Source of the DNA: Trichosporon coremiiforme
Lineage: Eukaryota; Basidiomycota; Tremellomycetes; Trichosporonales; Trichosporonaceae
DNA length: 64,000 bases
NCBI GenBank assembly: GCA_039545355.1
Contig: BCJJ01000026.1
Span: 186,001 to 250,000 of the forward strand
Direction: 5' to 3'
Of this stretch, positions 32,810-44,678 are shown piece by piece. A program made the position numbers and the translations under genes. Each line of letters opens with the position of its first letter. Positions within the stretch are counted from its first letter, which is position 1. The notes beneath the pieces are model-generated. The model saw only the letters and a program-made list of their open reading frames with translations. It did no database searches and was not told where the DNA came from.

Positions 32810-35800
32810 GGCAGTTGACACGATATTACGCACATCGACGATTCTATTTCTTTTGGTCCGGTTTCTCGCTTTCTCTCTCTCGGCAGTTTGGCTTCTCCTC
32901 TATGTTCCCCTCACATCGTGCATCACCTCTGCATCAGCCGCCGCCGAAGCGGCAGCGCCTTAATTATCTTCTTTTCCGGTGTATTGGTGCCGCCGCTCGG
33001 CGTCGCCTGCAACGGCAAGAACCCGAGCGGACGGCATGAGTTGCAACATGGTGTCAACCGCCATGGACTGTGCTTCGGTGCTCCTCAACATCGCCCTAAT
33101 TATCAAGCAAAACCCCACCCCTGTCTCTTGTCGGTCTTGGTCAAGCGGCCGACAGCATCGTCTTACACTACCACGACATTTTATTCATCACATTTCTGTT
33201 AATTTGGGGGCGAAAACATGCCTGTTACGGTTTGCTGGGTTCCTGGTTTCCATCCCATTATTTGCGTAGATGTGTATACCCCATCCTAGTTGTCTAGGTG
33301 ATGATGCACGCTTTATGAGTTACGCTGAACGCGTTTGGCTGAAGGCCAAGCAACATCATTGTTGACAAGATAAGACGGGTGATCGTTCGGCAGGTGTGCA
33401 CGTGAGAGTCCATCTTCGCCTTGAGAATCAGTTCGGCCGTGTTCAGAAGCGAGCTAGTCAGTTGAGCAGTAGTTCGCCGCGTCAAAATTGCATGCTTCGG
33501 TTGCAGCAAGGAAAAGGGACGGGTCTGCGTCGCCCCCTACTCACGTACATCGCTGCCCTTGTGCCGCGTACTAAACATTGGGGCAAGTCGGGACCTGGTT
33601 CTGCGAAGTCAGAAGCCAGAAGGCAGGTACCGTATTCAAGGTCGTGCGATGCCAGTCGATAGGCGAGGTACAAGTGAAAGGACTGTGCACAGGTATTGTT
33701 TGTGGGTATCGCATCCTGTCAACCTGCCAACCTGCGACGCGTACGGCGTGTCTGGGGTCCGTACGACGGACGAACGATCGGACGCGCAGCGGCAGGGATG
33801 ATGACGACCGTCGCGTTGTATTCTTACGTGTTGGTCGCCTCCAAGCCGGTCTGGCGAGACTGCGCGACCACTCCAGTGAGTTCCTTTGCTGCAGCCCAGG
33901 CCCATCTTATGGCAGGTTCAAGGCACTGTTTGTGTAGATTGGCGGCTGGGCAGAGCGGCCCCACCTCGTACCTCCCCTGTGGCCCATGGGCTGGCGAGCC
34001 GATCACCGAATGTACCACCGAAGTGGCCGGCTTGCGCCGGCTGCCGCAGGTAGTCAGAAAGCGTCGCGCGCCCAAGTTTTGTTCAGTTAAGCTTGCCCCC
34101 TGATCTGGCAGAGATGGACGGGATGTCCGATTCCGGCTCTACACCGACAAAGAGACCGAGGACGAGCGTCAGTGGGAACTGAGCCTCAGGTAGCTAGGAG
34201 CTGGATAGACTTGTGGAGCATCTCGCTGCCCGCAAGCGACCCGTCAGATCGAGGTGGATATCGCCCGAGACCGCGAGCAGAGGTGCCGTTCGAAGCCCCA
34301 ACAGCGACTCGGAGCATGCGGAGCAAGAACACTGCCGTAGCGGCCAATACGTGGGTCTGCGCGGCGTACAGCGTATTTCATCGTGGTGGACTTCGGTGGG
34401 TGGCGCCAAGTGATGTCAGTGGCCGGGAGCCCCTCCTCCGGCTGATCACACTACGCTAGCGTCACCGAGAGGCGATCTGCGCATTCAAGTTGGGCCGCAC
34501 AGACGCTCGTGCAGCAAGGCAGCAAAAGCCGGACAGCAGGGATGAGAGAGTCTGGAGCTTCTGGAGGTACCCGGGGAATGCAGCGCTGCATCTTAGCAGA
34601 CTAGCAGACAGAGGGCGCCCAGCAGAGCCTGCGAAGGCAGACTAAAGTGGAGGCGGTGAAAGCGATGTCTCACCTGGCCTGAACGCCCTCTTGCGCCTCA
34701 TGCTCCCTTTGCCCCTTCTGACCTCCCTTGCACTCCTGTACGGCCTACACTCCTCAGTCAGTCAGGCAGGCAGAAATGGATGCGATCGGGTGCGAAGCCG
34801 TTACTCGCGCGCTATGTCTGTCCTTTCTGCAAATGACATTCGAAGGGACAGGTAGGCTGCTAAGTCGTTGGACCGAAGAGTCGGAGCGTCGGATATCGGA
34901 CTCGAGTAGCCGCAGACATCTCTTCGGACTGACGCATACTCGGAGCGGACAGGCAGATCGACTCCTGGCACTGCAGGGCGGTCGCCGTGTAGCCCGCTCA
35001 CTCCCTTCGTCATCGTCGGTATGACTGTCCGGGACACCCATACGTCAGCCAATGGGACTGGCGCCGATACACTGAGCCCCACTGTGTGCTACGCTGCTAG
35101 AGTGTGTGGATGTGATCTCCTTTATTCTGTTCACACACCGATACGCCTTCCTCGTTACGGACCAATCGCAGTCGCTGCCGAGTTCACCGGCTGTGACAAT
35201 GCGTCGAGTTTAGAGGGGCTGGTCAGTTAGAGGGGCTGGACACTGACCTTCCTCCGAGAATATGGGCAGCTGGCCCCAGAGCCTGGCAGATGGGAGGTAA
35301 AGTTCGAGCAGTGTGTGGCCGCGCAATCTCGTCTGCTTTTCCGCGCCGTGTACTGCGCCCTAACCTTGCCGACATCTGCCCCAGAACTCCAGCTCGGGAT
35401 CGGACCGGTAACGACTCTCGGAGCTCATACACAGCACACACCTAGCACTGCACACACATCTGGGGCGCACGGTGCACGGCGGTGGCTGGTCGCCGGGGTG
35501 TTTGCCGTACCTCGTGCGGCCGTGCGCCCCATTTCCGGAGAGTCCGGAGAGTACGAGTAGTGACCGAATGTTTGTGACAGTTCAGGAGGAGGTAGGAGCA
35601 TGAGCAAGCGGATCGCAGGAATCGGTGAAGTCACCTCGGGACCTGGAGGACCTGGGGGACCTGGCTAATGAAAGGTCACGAGGAGAAAGCGTCAGAATCT
35701 CGTTGACATGTGGAGTTGGCCCGTGGTCTGCAAGAATACCAGGAAGGGGCCGGCGTGATTGGCGCGAAGCCGGGATGGTGGCCAGGGCGAGATTGAACAA

Positions 35801-36748
35801 AGTCCAGGACAGCTAGGACAGGCTGTCTAGGGCAGAGGAGAGGAGGACGGCAGATCAGGCGAACCGACGAACGAGGTAGAAACGTAGAAGTGTGCTTTCC
35901 TGGAGGAATGACGGAGTGAATGGCAGCCCAGCGTATGGGGGTGCGTTGTCGGTGAAGGCAGGATGTCTGGCAGGGCGGTGATGCAATAGGAATTAAATGA
36001 CATCACTGGCCTGTGATGGCCTGGACGACCTGGGAGGTCCTGCCATCCCTTGCCGTGCAGCCCGGCTGGGTCCAGGGGGGGCCAGGGCCCGCGAGCCGAG
36101 TCCCCAGCTAAGGGACCCGATGAGGATCAGCACCACCGTGCCGTTGGCTAGGCATACTGGCTGAATGAATGCGATGTCAACAAACCATACACATGCTGCA
36201 ACCAGGCCCGCCATGGTACAACTGCCCGCTCTGCAGTGCTGCAGCACCGGTGACTCCGTCCTTGCCTCCTGCTCCCTGCTCCCTGCTCCCTGCCCGTGCC
36301 CCCCTCTCCCCCTCCCAACTGCCAAGACGGTCTCGCTCCAAGTCTTTCCTTTCGTCCCCCGCCGCCATATATTCAATCAGTCCACTACACATCTCACCTT
36401 GACCAAACCCCTCCCACATCAGATACACTACGCACTCTGCCCTGCAGCACTGCTCCAACTTCTTTTGACTCCATCGCATTCTTCACCAACCTTCCACAAA
36501 CTCAACCACATCTCGCCTCTTGCTGTTACTCCAACAACAACACCGGCAAACAACACCCAACCCACCACCACCACCAAACACAACACCTTCGTTGCACTAA
36601 CCGCCTTCCTTCCTCTCTCGGCGTTCCACTGTAATTTTCCCACATCGCACCGACGCGCCGATCACCGTCACTCGCGCTGGATATCGCAAGCTTCCAAGCT
36701 CATATAATCACCTACTCGATTCAACAGATTGACACATAATCCGTCACC
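32810..36748. other. Large gene-poor interval (3.9 kb)
   Basis: Short overlapping frames on both strands with no consistent coding character, splice architecture or recognisable motif. The sequence from about 36180 to 36700 becomes C/T- and A/C-rich (ctgctccctgctccctgctccctgc near 36265; ccaccaccaccaaacacaacacc near 36560), a probable promoter and leader for the gene at 36749. No tRNA-like A/B boxes were recognised. Could hold noncoding RNAs that cannot be judged by eye. Confidence 0.45.
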
Positions 36749-37520
36749 ATGGCGTCCCCCGTGAGTGTTATTTTTCGTATCGTCGCCGCCTGCTGCGGAA
36801 CGGCGGGAAGGGGATCTGGATCTGAGCCATTAAACGCTTTGCCACCCCTACATTGAAACGCAAGAGAATGAAGCTGACGAGATCTCAGGCTGTCCCAGGA
36901 CTCTTCTTTTGCTTCGCCTGCATGGTGCTGCTCCTCTTCGCCTCGGTGTCGCCGCCCGCGTGGAAAGCCGTCAACTTCCTCAAGGCCGGAACGCCCAGTG
37001 GAGAGACGGTCTACGGTGTCTTCGGCCAGTGTGTGAAGGGCGGATCGTGCTCGCACCGCAATGTGTGCTACAACCTGAACGCCCTCGGAGCTGAGTGAGT
37101 CACCTCCTATCTAGTGCACGGACAGTCCGTTAATGCCATTGCAGCGTTGTCCTCGACTCGAAGATCCTGCACAATCTCTCGTGCACACTTATCCTGCACC
37201 CGATTACTGGCGCTCTCGCCCTCCTCGCCATGGTCATGGGCCTGATTGCCGTCTGTGCCGCGTCCCGCTTCGCGACCATCCTCATGGGTCTCCTCGCCAT
37301 CCTCGGCTCCATCGTCGGTCTCGTCATTTTCGTCATCGACATGGTTCTCTGGAACGTCCTCAAGAACCGTCTCCAGAGCAACAACTACGAGGCCAAGCTC
37401 GGAAACGCCAACTGGCTCACTCTTGGTGGAGTCGTCGCTCTCCTGCTCGCGGCGTGCACGTCGATGTGCGGTGCCTGCGGACGTTTCGCGACGGGCCGCA
37501 TGGCCGGTGAGAAGTACTAA
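36749..37520 (+). CDS. SUR7/PalI (Rim9-like) family tetraspan membrane protein
   Basis: Three exons: a 12-nt first exon (ATGGCGTCCCCC), then GTGAGT and an acceptor gatctcag, and a second intron (gtgagtcac...gccattgcag). TM1 is GLFFCFACMVLLLFASVSPP; the extracellular loop has paired cysteines (GQCVKGGSCSHRNVCYN); TM2 ITGALALLAMVMGLIAV, TM3 ILGSIVGLVIFVIDMVLW and TM4 LGGVVALLLAACTSMCGACG follow, ending GRMAGEKY. This is the four-helix SUR7/PalI layout, with the CTSMCGACGRF helix-4 end seen in PalI/Rim9. PalI supports ambient-pH sensing in the Rim pathway and SUR7 proteins mark eisosomes; which applies here cannot be decided. The short C-terminus favours a core tetraspan without the long PalI tail. 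Confidence 0.8.
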
Positions 37521-38751
37521 GCTGCGAGTCGGAGTGGTCCGCGGGTCCAGCGCAGGCTGCGAGCTTCGCCCCCCGCGCGTCCTGCAAACCCGATCTCGTA
37601 TCTTGTGCATCAGAAGTAGAGGCGCAGCAGAGGAAGTGCGCACCCCCTCCAATCCAACATCTTACACTACCGCCAGTTAACAACAACTACACATAATCTT
37701 TTCTTCTCTTAATTCACGCGCTTGCCCCCGTGCAAAGCTGTTTGTAGGACGAAACCGAACACCTAGATGGCCCAGCGGGTCGATGCATGCGCTGGGCTCA
37801 AGGGTGCGATGCAGTCTGAATTTCGATACACCATTCCATCCGAGCACGAACGTCAGCGAGTGCTGTCCAGCATAGGACGCTTCAGCAACGACGCCAAGCG
37901 CAGTCGCAGCGAGCATCCGCAGCTTGCAGTGGGCACGGGCACGGGTGCGCCCCCGAGCGCCTCCAATCCATGTAAATCTAGCCAAGCGTATCCCAAAGCA
38001 GCCCCAGCGTAATGTCCAAGACCAATGCTAAGCCATGGAAGAGGCTAGGCATAGCTGGGTATAGCCTCTGAAGCAGCTCGCGCAAGCGTGCAGCTCGAGC
38101 AATCCCAACAGCGACTTACGTCAGTCCTTAGCTTGGCTCCAAAAAAGATCACAACCCAAGTCCTGGCGGGGATCGAGGCGATGACATCAGTGTCTCTGGG
38201 GGATGGGGGGGGGGGGGGGGTACCCACCGAGCTTCTCTTGAGCCACCGAAATCTAGGGTCCCCTCTCCTCTCACTCCGTCACTTTCGCTCTCTTCGCCGG
38301 ACTGCCGGAAGAGAGCCGGGAGCACTGACGTCCCAACGTCTATCTTCGAGACACCGAGGCATGCGTCCCCCTCCCAATCCTGCCCGATCGCGATTGTCTT
38401 TGGCTACGGTGAGAGGGGGGGACAACGTCACCCCGTCATTCCTCCCCGGGGCAGTGACGGGCCAGTGCTGGGCTCCTCACCGTCATGCTCACCGAGAGCC
38501 TTCTGATCTTCCGACCTGAGGATGCTATTGCTGGTGCAGGACTCCACCGACCCACTGCAGCGCTACGTACGCTCTGTCATCGGATCGGATGCATGTTGCG
38601 TTCATACTGGTACAGATTACAATGCTGGTTGGTTGCTGATGCTGGTTCGTGACGTTCTATGATGTATGCGGGGTTGGGTTCGGTTGGGCTCCAGATTATG
38701 ACGGCGAGGGGAGCACGCGAGCCCAGCGAGCTCGCTCGCTTGCCCTGCTCG
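37521..38751. other. Intergenic (PalI/SUR7 3' region and Sld7-like 3' region)
   Basis: Convergent neighbours. Contains a run of 16 G at 38205-38220. No gene supported. Confidence 0.45.
38205..38220 (+). repeat. G16 homopolymer
   Basis: Sixteen consecutive G after ggat, followed by tacccaccg. Its exact length may be unreliable in the assembly. Confidence 0.8.
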
Positions 38752-40473
38752 CTACGAGACGTCCGGCTCGCTCTTGATGTCAACCAAGGTCGGCTCAGAA
38801 CGTAATGGTTGCTCGTCCTCGCTTTCCGACAAGGGAGCGAGATACATGTCGAGGTGCTGGTGGATGATGCCCAAGACGCGGTACTTGTCGATCTTGCCGT
38901 TGAGCTCGGAACGCTGTCTGTCAGTTGTGGCTTTCACCGTCAGCTTACCATGGCGAAGTATACTCCGCGCGTGACCATGCCGAAGATCTCTCTGAACTCG
39001 GTGTGCTTGCGAGAGCAGCCCCTCGACTCCATCGCCTGCGACGCGCGCTTGCGGATCATCTGCCGTGAGCTCGAGTTGAAAAGCTAAGCTCACCGTCTTG
39101 TTGTCCACTGCGCGCTGGGACAGAGGCTGGTCCGCAGTCTGCGACGGTGCGACACTCGCCGCTCGACCGAAGACTGCCTCAGGATTCTCGGCCGCACCGC
39201 TGATCGGCTCAGGCACAATCTTGCCGGCCTTACGGCGTCGCCGATCATCGTCCTCAGGTCGCCGGGGCCGTTTCTCCCCTCTTCGCCCGGGTGACCGCCC
39301 GTTTGGCACGGGGAAGGCTGGAAGGACTGGCGAGACACTCGGCGGAGCAGCATGTTGCGGGTCGTTCACAGAAGCTACGCTGTTGGCCCGCGACATGCTG
39401 CGCCGGCTCGGGAACGGCGGCGGCGGCTTCTTCGGCGGGTTTGCGGGAAAGTAGCGAGGCGCTGGAGTCAATGGGTGTCTGTCGACAGCACTCACCTCGA
39501 GGTAAGGGCTCTCCTGGACGGATCTTCTTCTCGGCGGGGGCAGGCGCGTCACGTCGACGCCCGACGCACAGACGCAAGCTCTCCCCGTCACGTTGCCCGT
39601 AGAGGATGATCGTGGTAGCGTCTGCTGTTAGCTTGGAGCAGACAGTCAGCTCACCGACACCGGCATCTCCTAACCCTACGACTAGACCCGACACGGTACG
39701 TCCACCGACGAGCGGCGAGCGGGAGAAGAGACCTTCGACGTAGGCAGCGAGGAGTGGAGATGTAATGGATCTGTTGTTAGCTGTCGACCGCGGGATGAGC
39801 AACCATACACTTGGACACTGTCGCCGCAGTCAATCTCCTCGTCTTCAACTCGTGTCAGTCCGCGGACCTGAAGGAACCTGCGACCACGCAGACTCTCAAG
39901 AAAGAGGCTCAGATCGGCGTCAGAGGGCAAGTTCGGGCTGTTGTTCACCGCCGCGAACGCCGCCGCCGAAGCAGCGCTGGCGCTGGGGAACGGCGAAGCA
40001 CCAGTACTGGGATTCACGCGCGCGAGGAACGTTATTCCTGCTGTCAGCTCATGATCTAGCTACGGACATCTCACCATCGAGGCGCCATCCGTCTGGGCCG
40101 ACCTCCAGACCGCCACGCCATAGCAGGCGCCAACCGCGTTTCGTGGCCGGAGTATGAGGGCTCAGCACAGCGGCGGGGCGGGGAGAGCGAATGGGGGACT
40201 GAGCAGTCGGAGGAAGAAGTGAGTCGCGCTTGAAGCTCGCACATGCGTCTGACGTCGTGCGCGCGAACGGGTTGCGTTTCGGCGTCGCGCTCGTTGCTGG
40301 TGGTGGGGGGATGCTGGAATGTGAAGACGAAAGCGGCACCGATCTCAGAGGACGTAGCGGCGAGGTGTGGACTTTGACTGGTGATGAAGCAGCAGGGGCA
40401 GCACCTTCCTTGGAGGAAGGCGCCGGGGAAGGGTCGAGCCGTTCGCCGGTGGTCACGCCGAGCGTCGCCGCCA
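38752..40473 (-). CDS. Sld7-like DNA replication initiation factor
   Basis: At least six exons. Start MAATLGVTTGERLDP at 40473, followed by a Pro/Ser-rich leader, then GWRLLWRGGLEVGPDGWRL, which resembles the N-terminal Sld7 strand pair, and SLRGRRFLQVRGLTRVEDE. The middle is disordered and basic (RRGEKRPRRPEDDDRRRRK). The last conserved block is NKTMIRKRASQAMESRGCSR with KHTEFREIFGMVTRGVYFAMR and IHQHLDMYL, which fits the Sld7 C-terminal helical domain (NK--I-k--- ... F-E----v-RG--FA-R). Sld7 binds Sld3 to promote origin firing; the human counterpart is MTBP. In fungal databases it is sometimes called a mitochondrial morphogenesis protein. The assignment rests on recalled patterns, so it is moderate. 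It ends IKSEPDVS; IKSEP fits a sumoylation consensus. Confidence 0.55.
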
Positions 40474-41019
40474 TACTTGACGCGTCGTACCGTCGCTGGT
40501 GACGGCGCACGGCGTCAAGCCCGAGAGTGAAGAGGACAAGGACAAAGAGGAAGAGCTCAGCCTCGACGTCTTCCTTCTGTTGTGTGCGGGTCGTGTGCTG
40601 TTGATGGTGGCCGGAAAGTTAATGAGCAAAACAACATTGGCGCGTCATTCCCCAATCCAACTGCCAGATTCGGACGCGTACCAGTCATGTTGACGGTTGA
40701 CGGTGGCGTGAAGCGTGGCTTTGGTTCCGTCCAGCCAGCATTGACCTTCTCTGCAGCAATGATGCATGCATGGTCTTCCTTTGTTCTGAGACAACTATGA
40801 GAACATGAGGGCATGCATCGTCGGTCATGGTCTCGACTTCAAAGGTGTGGGATAGGGGGGAACGGCGGCCTTCCCTTGTCGTCTCTGGTGCGCGTCATGT
40901 CAGTAGACGTGCTACTGCCTGGTATGCCATCATGCCTGTGGCAACCTCTCCGAGGTGCAAACTGTCCTAAATTGATACATACAAAGAGCTCGCAACCGCA
41001 CCTCCTTCTCTACTCAAAC
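40474..41019. other. Intergenic between two minus-strand genes
   Basis: Promoter side of the Sld7-like gene and 3' flank of the SDR gene. No open frame with coding character. Confidence 0.4.
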
Positions 41020-42367
41020 CTAGGGACTAGCACGCGGAGGAACGACGCCCGGCAGGTCCCAAGCGGGGATCATCTTCTTGCCGACGTAGTGAGCCTTGAA
41101 CGCAGCCCAGTACGCGTCCATGCCATCGACGAGACCGAGCTTCCTCGGCGTCCAGCCAGTTAGGGCGTGCGCGAGGGTCGGGCGGAGCTGGGTCGTAGAA
41201 GCCCAAGCAGACTCGGCGGAGATCTCTCCCGGAGCACGGAGCCTGTACTCGCTTGCTCCCGAGACGCGGATCACGGCGTCCAGCACATCGGTCCAGCGCT
41301 CGCTCTGCGGGTTGGCTGCAGCGAGGGCGACGCCCTTGAGTGCCGGGGCGCGCTCGGCCGCGCGCACGACGAGCTCAGCAAGGTCGTCCTGGTGAACCAT
41401 CAGGACACGGGTCTCGGGGAAGCCGACAGTGTCGAAGACACCACCGTTCTTCGAGGCGTCGTATGCGGGAGCGAAGAGGTAGGGCTCGAGAGTCGAACCG
41501 GAGCGGCCGTACAGAATACCGGCGCGGATGACGATACCGTTCACAGCGTTACCTGGAGTCAGCTTTGTTTCACAGCCATGGAAGCTTAGTCCGGCTCTCA
41601 ACCACAGCCTACCTGTGTCGAGGTGCGATAGAGTCGACCAGCTGATGAATGTGGAGGCCTTCGTACTCACTGCTAAGCACCTGGTTCTCGAGCGCCGCAC
41701 GCCACGCCTCCTGTCCCGTCGGAACCGTGGTCTCGGAGACCCATCCTTCAATACCGGCACCCTTGGCCTGGAGGTCGGCCAACGTGCCGATGTAGATGTA
41801 AGTCTTGCGCGTCCCCGGCGTGGACGAGGAAAGCGCCTCAGCAGCGTGAAGCGCGCCCTCGGGGGCGTCGCCGTCAGACGTGCGAATTGTGTCAACGACT
41901 GCGGTCAGCTCGTCACTCCAAGTTTCACTAGCTTGCGGTCACTGAACGGAGATCATGAGGCGGGAGCCAAGCGGAGGTGGGATCGGTCCGATCCCTTCTC
42001 TCGCAAACCAGCTCGCACAGCATCTTTGCTTCGACCAATGCCGCCAGGAACAACACTCACTGACATCGCACTCCTGGGCGATCTTGGACCAGTGTGCGGC
42101 ACCGTGGCCGGGCGTCGGGGGCGTGATGACGGGGATGATCTCGTGGATCTCGAGCTTGCGGGCGGACTTGGCGTCGCGGGTCGTGCCGTAGACGATGTGG
42201 CCGGCGCGCGAGAACGCAAGCGCGGTGGGGAGGCCGATGAAGCCTGGTCAAGTTAGCTCTGAGCACCGTCGATAGCTAGCTAGGTGTAGCAGATCGAAGA
42301 GTTGTGAAGTAGCATTAGGGGCTACTATGGAGTACTCACCTGAAGCGCCGAGAACGAGAACCTTCAT
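41020..42367 (-). CDS. Extended-SDR NAD(P)-dependent epimerase/reductase-like protein
   Basis: Four exons. MKVLVLGASGFIGLPTALAFSRAGH carries the GxxGxxG dinucleotide-binding motif split by intron 1, followed by VYGTTRD. Exon 3 gives VDTIRTSDGDAPEGALHAAE and KTYIYIGTLADL; after the last intron (gtgagtacg...gctgactccag) come NAVNGIVIRAGILYGRSGS, which is the sugar-epimerase-like RPGxxYG element, and TRVLMVHQDDLAELVVRAAE. The order matches NAD-dependent epimerase/dehydratase proteins. The catalytic YxxxK is not evident, so it is probably an atypical SDR; the substrate is unknown. A TATA-like catataa (minus strand, about 42477-42483) lies about 110 bp upstream of the start, suggesting regulated expression. 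Confidence 0.75.
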
Positions 42368-43351
42368 TGTCTGCTGTAGTTGTCTAGTTGTCGTCTGTGG
42401 TGAGATGTAATGTTATGTTGCTGTGGGGAAGACTGTGACGTGTGGAAGAGCAGAAGGGGGTCAGTGCGCAGATCCATTATATGCGGACTGAGTGCGCGCC
42501 CGCCTACAGAGAAGGCTTGGGACGTGTGTCTGTGTGCCTTTGCGTCTTCCTCGATAATCAAGCATGGCGATACCCGGTTGTCTCCTCCTGGCGCTCTCGC
42601 CCCGCACAGAGAGCCATGAGTGGTCCAGATCGACTGCAGCAGAGCGCCAGGACGCCGCCGACTCTAGGGCAAGCCTGCGCGCCTTGCGCCCCGATGCGCC
42701 GCTTGCGTCTTGGGGAGCATCTGACTTTGTGGCTTGCGGTGGTGGGAAGTGACTCAGAGGATCAGAGGAGAGAGTGACGAGTGACCGGGCACCTCCGCTC
42801 GCGGCAACGTAGCGGGGCTCGGAGGCGCTCGCACATCGGACTGCGGGGTCCAATGGGCGCTTCGCTCTTGGCAACGCCGCACCCATTCCTTCGTCCATGA
42901 CGTTGATTCAACCGAGATATGCATGACCATGCTCCGGACCAGGCGTCGATCTTCCCCGCACCGCAACGAGGGCCGTAACGAAGATCTGCATCTGTCACCA
43001 CCACGGACTGATTACAGATATCAGCAGTAGTATTAGACGGCGATCTGTAAACTTGGTCGCGAATTGCCGGCGGCATCGGGCCGGGCCGGCTTCCTCGGAC
43101 TCGGCCGACAACCCAACTTCTCTCTATCCCCGTATCTTCTGCTGTGCGGTGTATGGCCGTGCAAACAGTCCAGACTTGTCCAGGCTACCACATGCTCAGC
43201 GGAGCGTATTATACATTCATTTCCAGGGGTATAGAACTCGTCGCTTGGCTCAGGCCGGCGTCTGTGCGGCCGCGCGTGTAATGGGTTCTGCGCTTCCCCT
43301 CATGGAAAGGCAGCGCACGAAGCACTCCGGCCGCCAGATGTGCCAGCGCGC
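42368..43351. promoter_or_regulatory. SDR-gene promoter and Vps29 3' flank
   Basis: TATA-like element at about 42477-42483 on the minus strand. No gene is supported in the rest. Confidence 0.4.
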
Positions 43352-44460
43352 CTACCATCCGGACGACTGCTGTGCGTCCTGCGACCGGTCCGGCTTTCTG
43401 TACTCGACCTTGTCGACCTTGACCTGTTTGTCAGCTCGCTTCGGTTGGCAGGAAGCTCACCTCCCCGTCCACCAGCTGGTAGACGTAGGTCACGATGACA
43501 GGACCCTGGATGTCCATCAGCGCGAAGGATGGCGTCGAGTCACTGCTGTCAGCTAGGTGACTTTGCGGATGTGGCTTACCCGTACGCTCCACTCCAGGCG
43601 CCAGTTGCCGAGCCGGGGTTGACGAAGAAACGGCCATCAAACTCGAATGCCTCGAATCTGCGTCAGGTTAGCTCGAAGCCCCTACGACTGGGCCGGTACA
43701 CTGGTCGGGCTCGCAGCCTATGGGCAAAGATAGGCAGTCGAGGACACTCACCGATGCGTGCCGCCCGTAACGAGCACGTCAACGTCCATCTGTCGAGCGA
43801 GCGCAGCGAGCATCTCTCCGTCGCCAGCCGGCACGACCTGTTGCCCATGAGCAACACCTATCCGGAGCGACTGATGCGGAATCGTCAGGGAGAGCGGGTA
43901 ATGTGAGTTCTGCTGTTAGCTGAGATCACGCTTCTGCGCAGCTGCTGAACGACGCCGTCGCCATAACTGAGGCTCCCGGGGTCATATGACAGAGCCAGCC
44001 ACTCTGCGTATTCTCTCCGAGCACGCTTAGCTGTCCCAGTAGAGAGGTAAACCCTACGATGTCTCCCACTTCAGTTCACAGTCACAGCATCGGCGTGCTC
44101 GATCCATTCGCATCGTGACTCACCTCGTCAAACTCGCCCCGTACAATGTGCACCTCCGGCGCAATCGTTCGGAGATAGTCATACGTCTCCCTGTCGCAGA
44201 CGTTGCCGGTGCAGAGAATCTGACCGATCTTGCCGGGAACCTGGTCGTCAGCTGGAGGTTCTCATCTTCCGAGCAGCATATCTGCACGCAACGCGAGACC
44301 GATCTCTTCGCCGGAATCAGTCATGCGGACGAGGGCCGCGCAGGCTGTGGAGAGGGGGAAGGGGGGCGGTGCTACGAACAAGGAGCTTCTTGAACTTGGC
44401 GGGCAGGTCGTGAGTCAGTGTCGGGATGTGGAGGTCCCCAATGACGAGGACGAGGACCAT
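43352..44460 (-). CDS. VPS29: Vps29, retromer subunit with calcineurin-like fold
   Basis: Six exons. The sequence closely follows human VPS29: [60 protein letters not shown], then [83 protein letters not shown]. Metal-site residues of the phosphoesterase fold (GDLH, GN, GTHR) are present, but Vps29 acts as a scaffold that clamps Vps35 in endosome-to-Golgi sorting. The first intron has an atypical GTTCGT donor. The intron between GEFDE and NSHYP is about 200 nt. The C-terminal 15 residues after VEYRK are unique. Confidence 0.92.
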
Positions 44461-44678
44461 GGCGGGCAAGCAGGATGGATGGAGGTAAGATCGAGGTTGA
44501 GGTTGAGTTGCGCGCGACACGGTTGTGTCATCGCGTGCCTGAATTCGGGGCTCTGGGTGGCGACGGAAGCAGGTGGCGGCTTGGCCCGTCCTCCACCACA
44601 AATCCAGGCTGGTGGACACAGCAACGAGCGAGATGATGCAATGCATAATGATAGATTTGAATGTTAACTAAGATTGGT

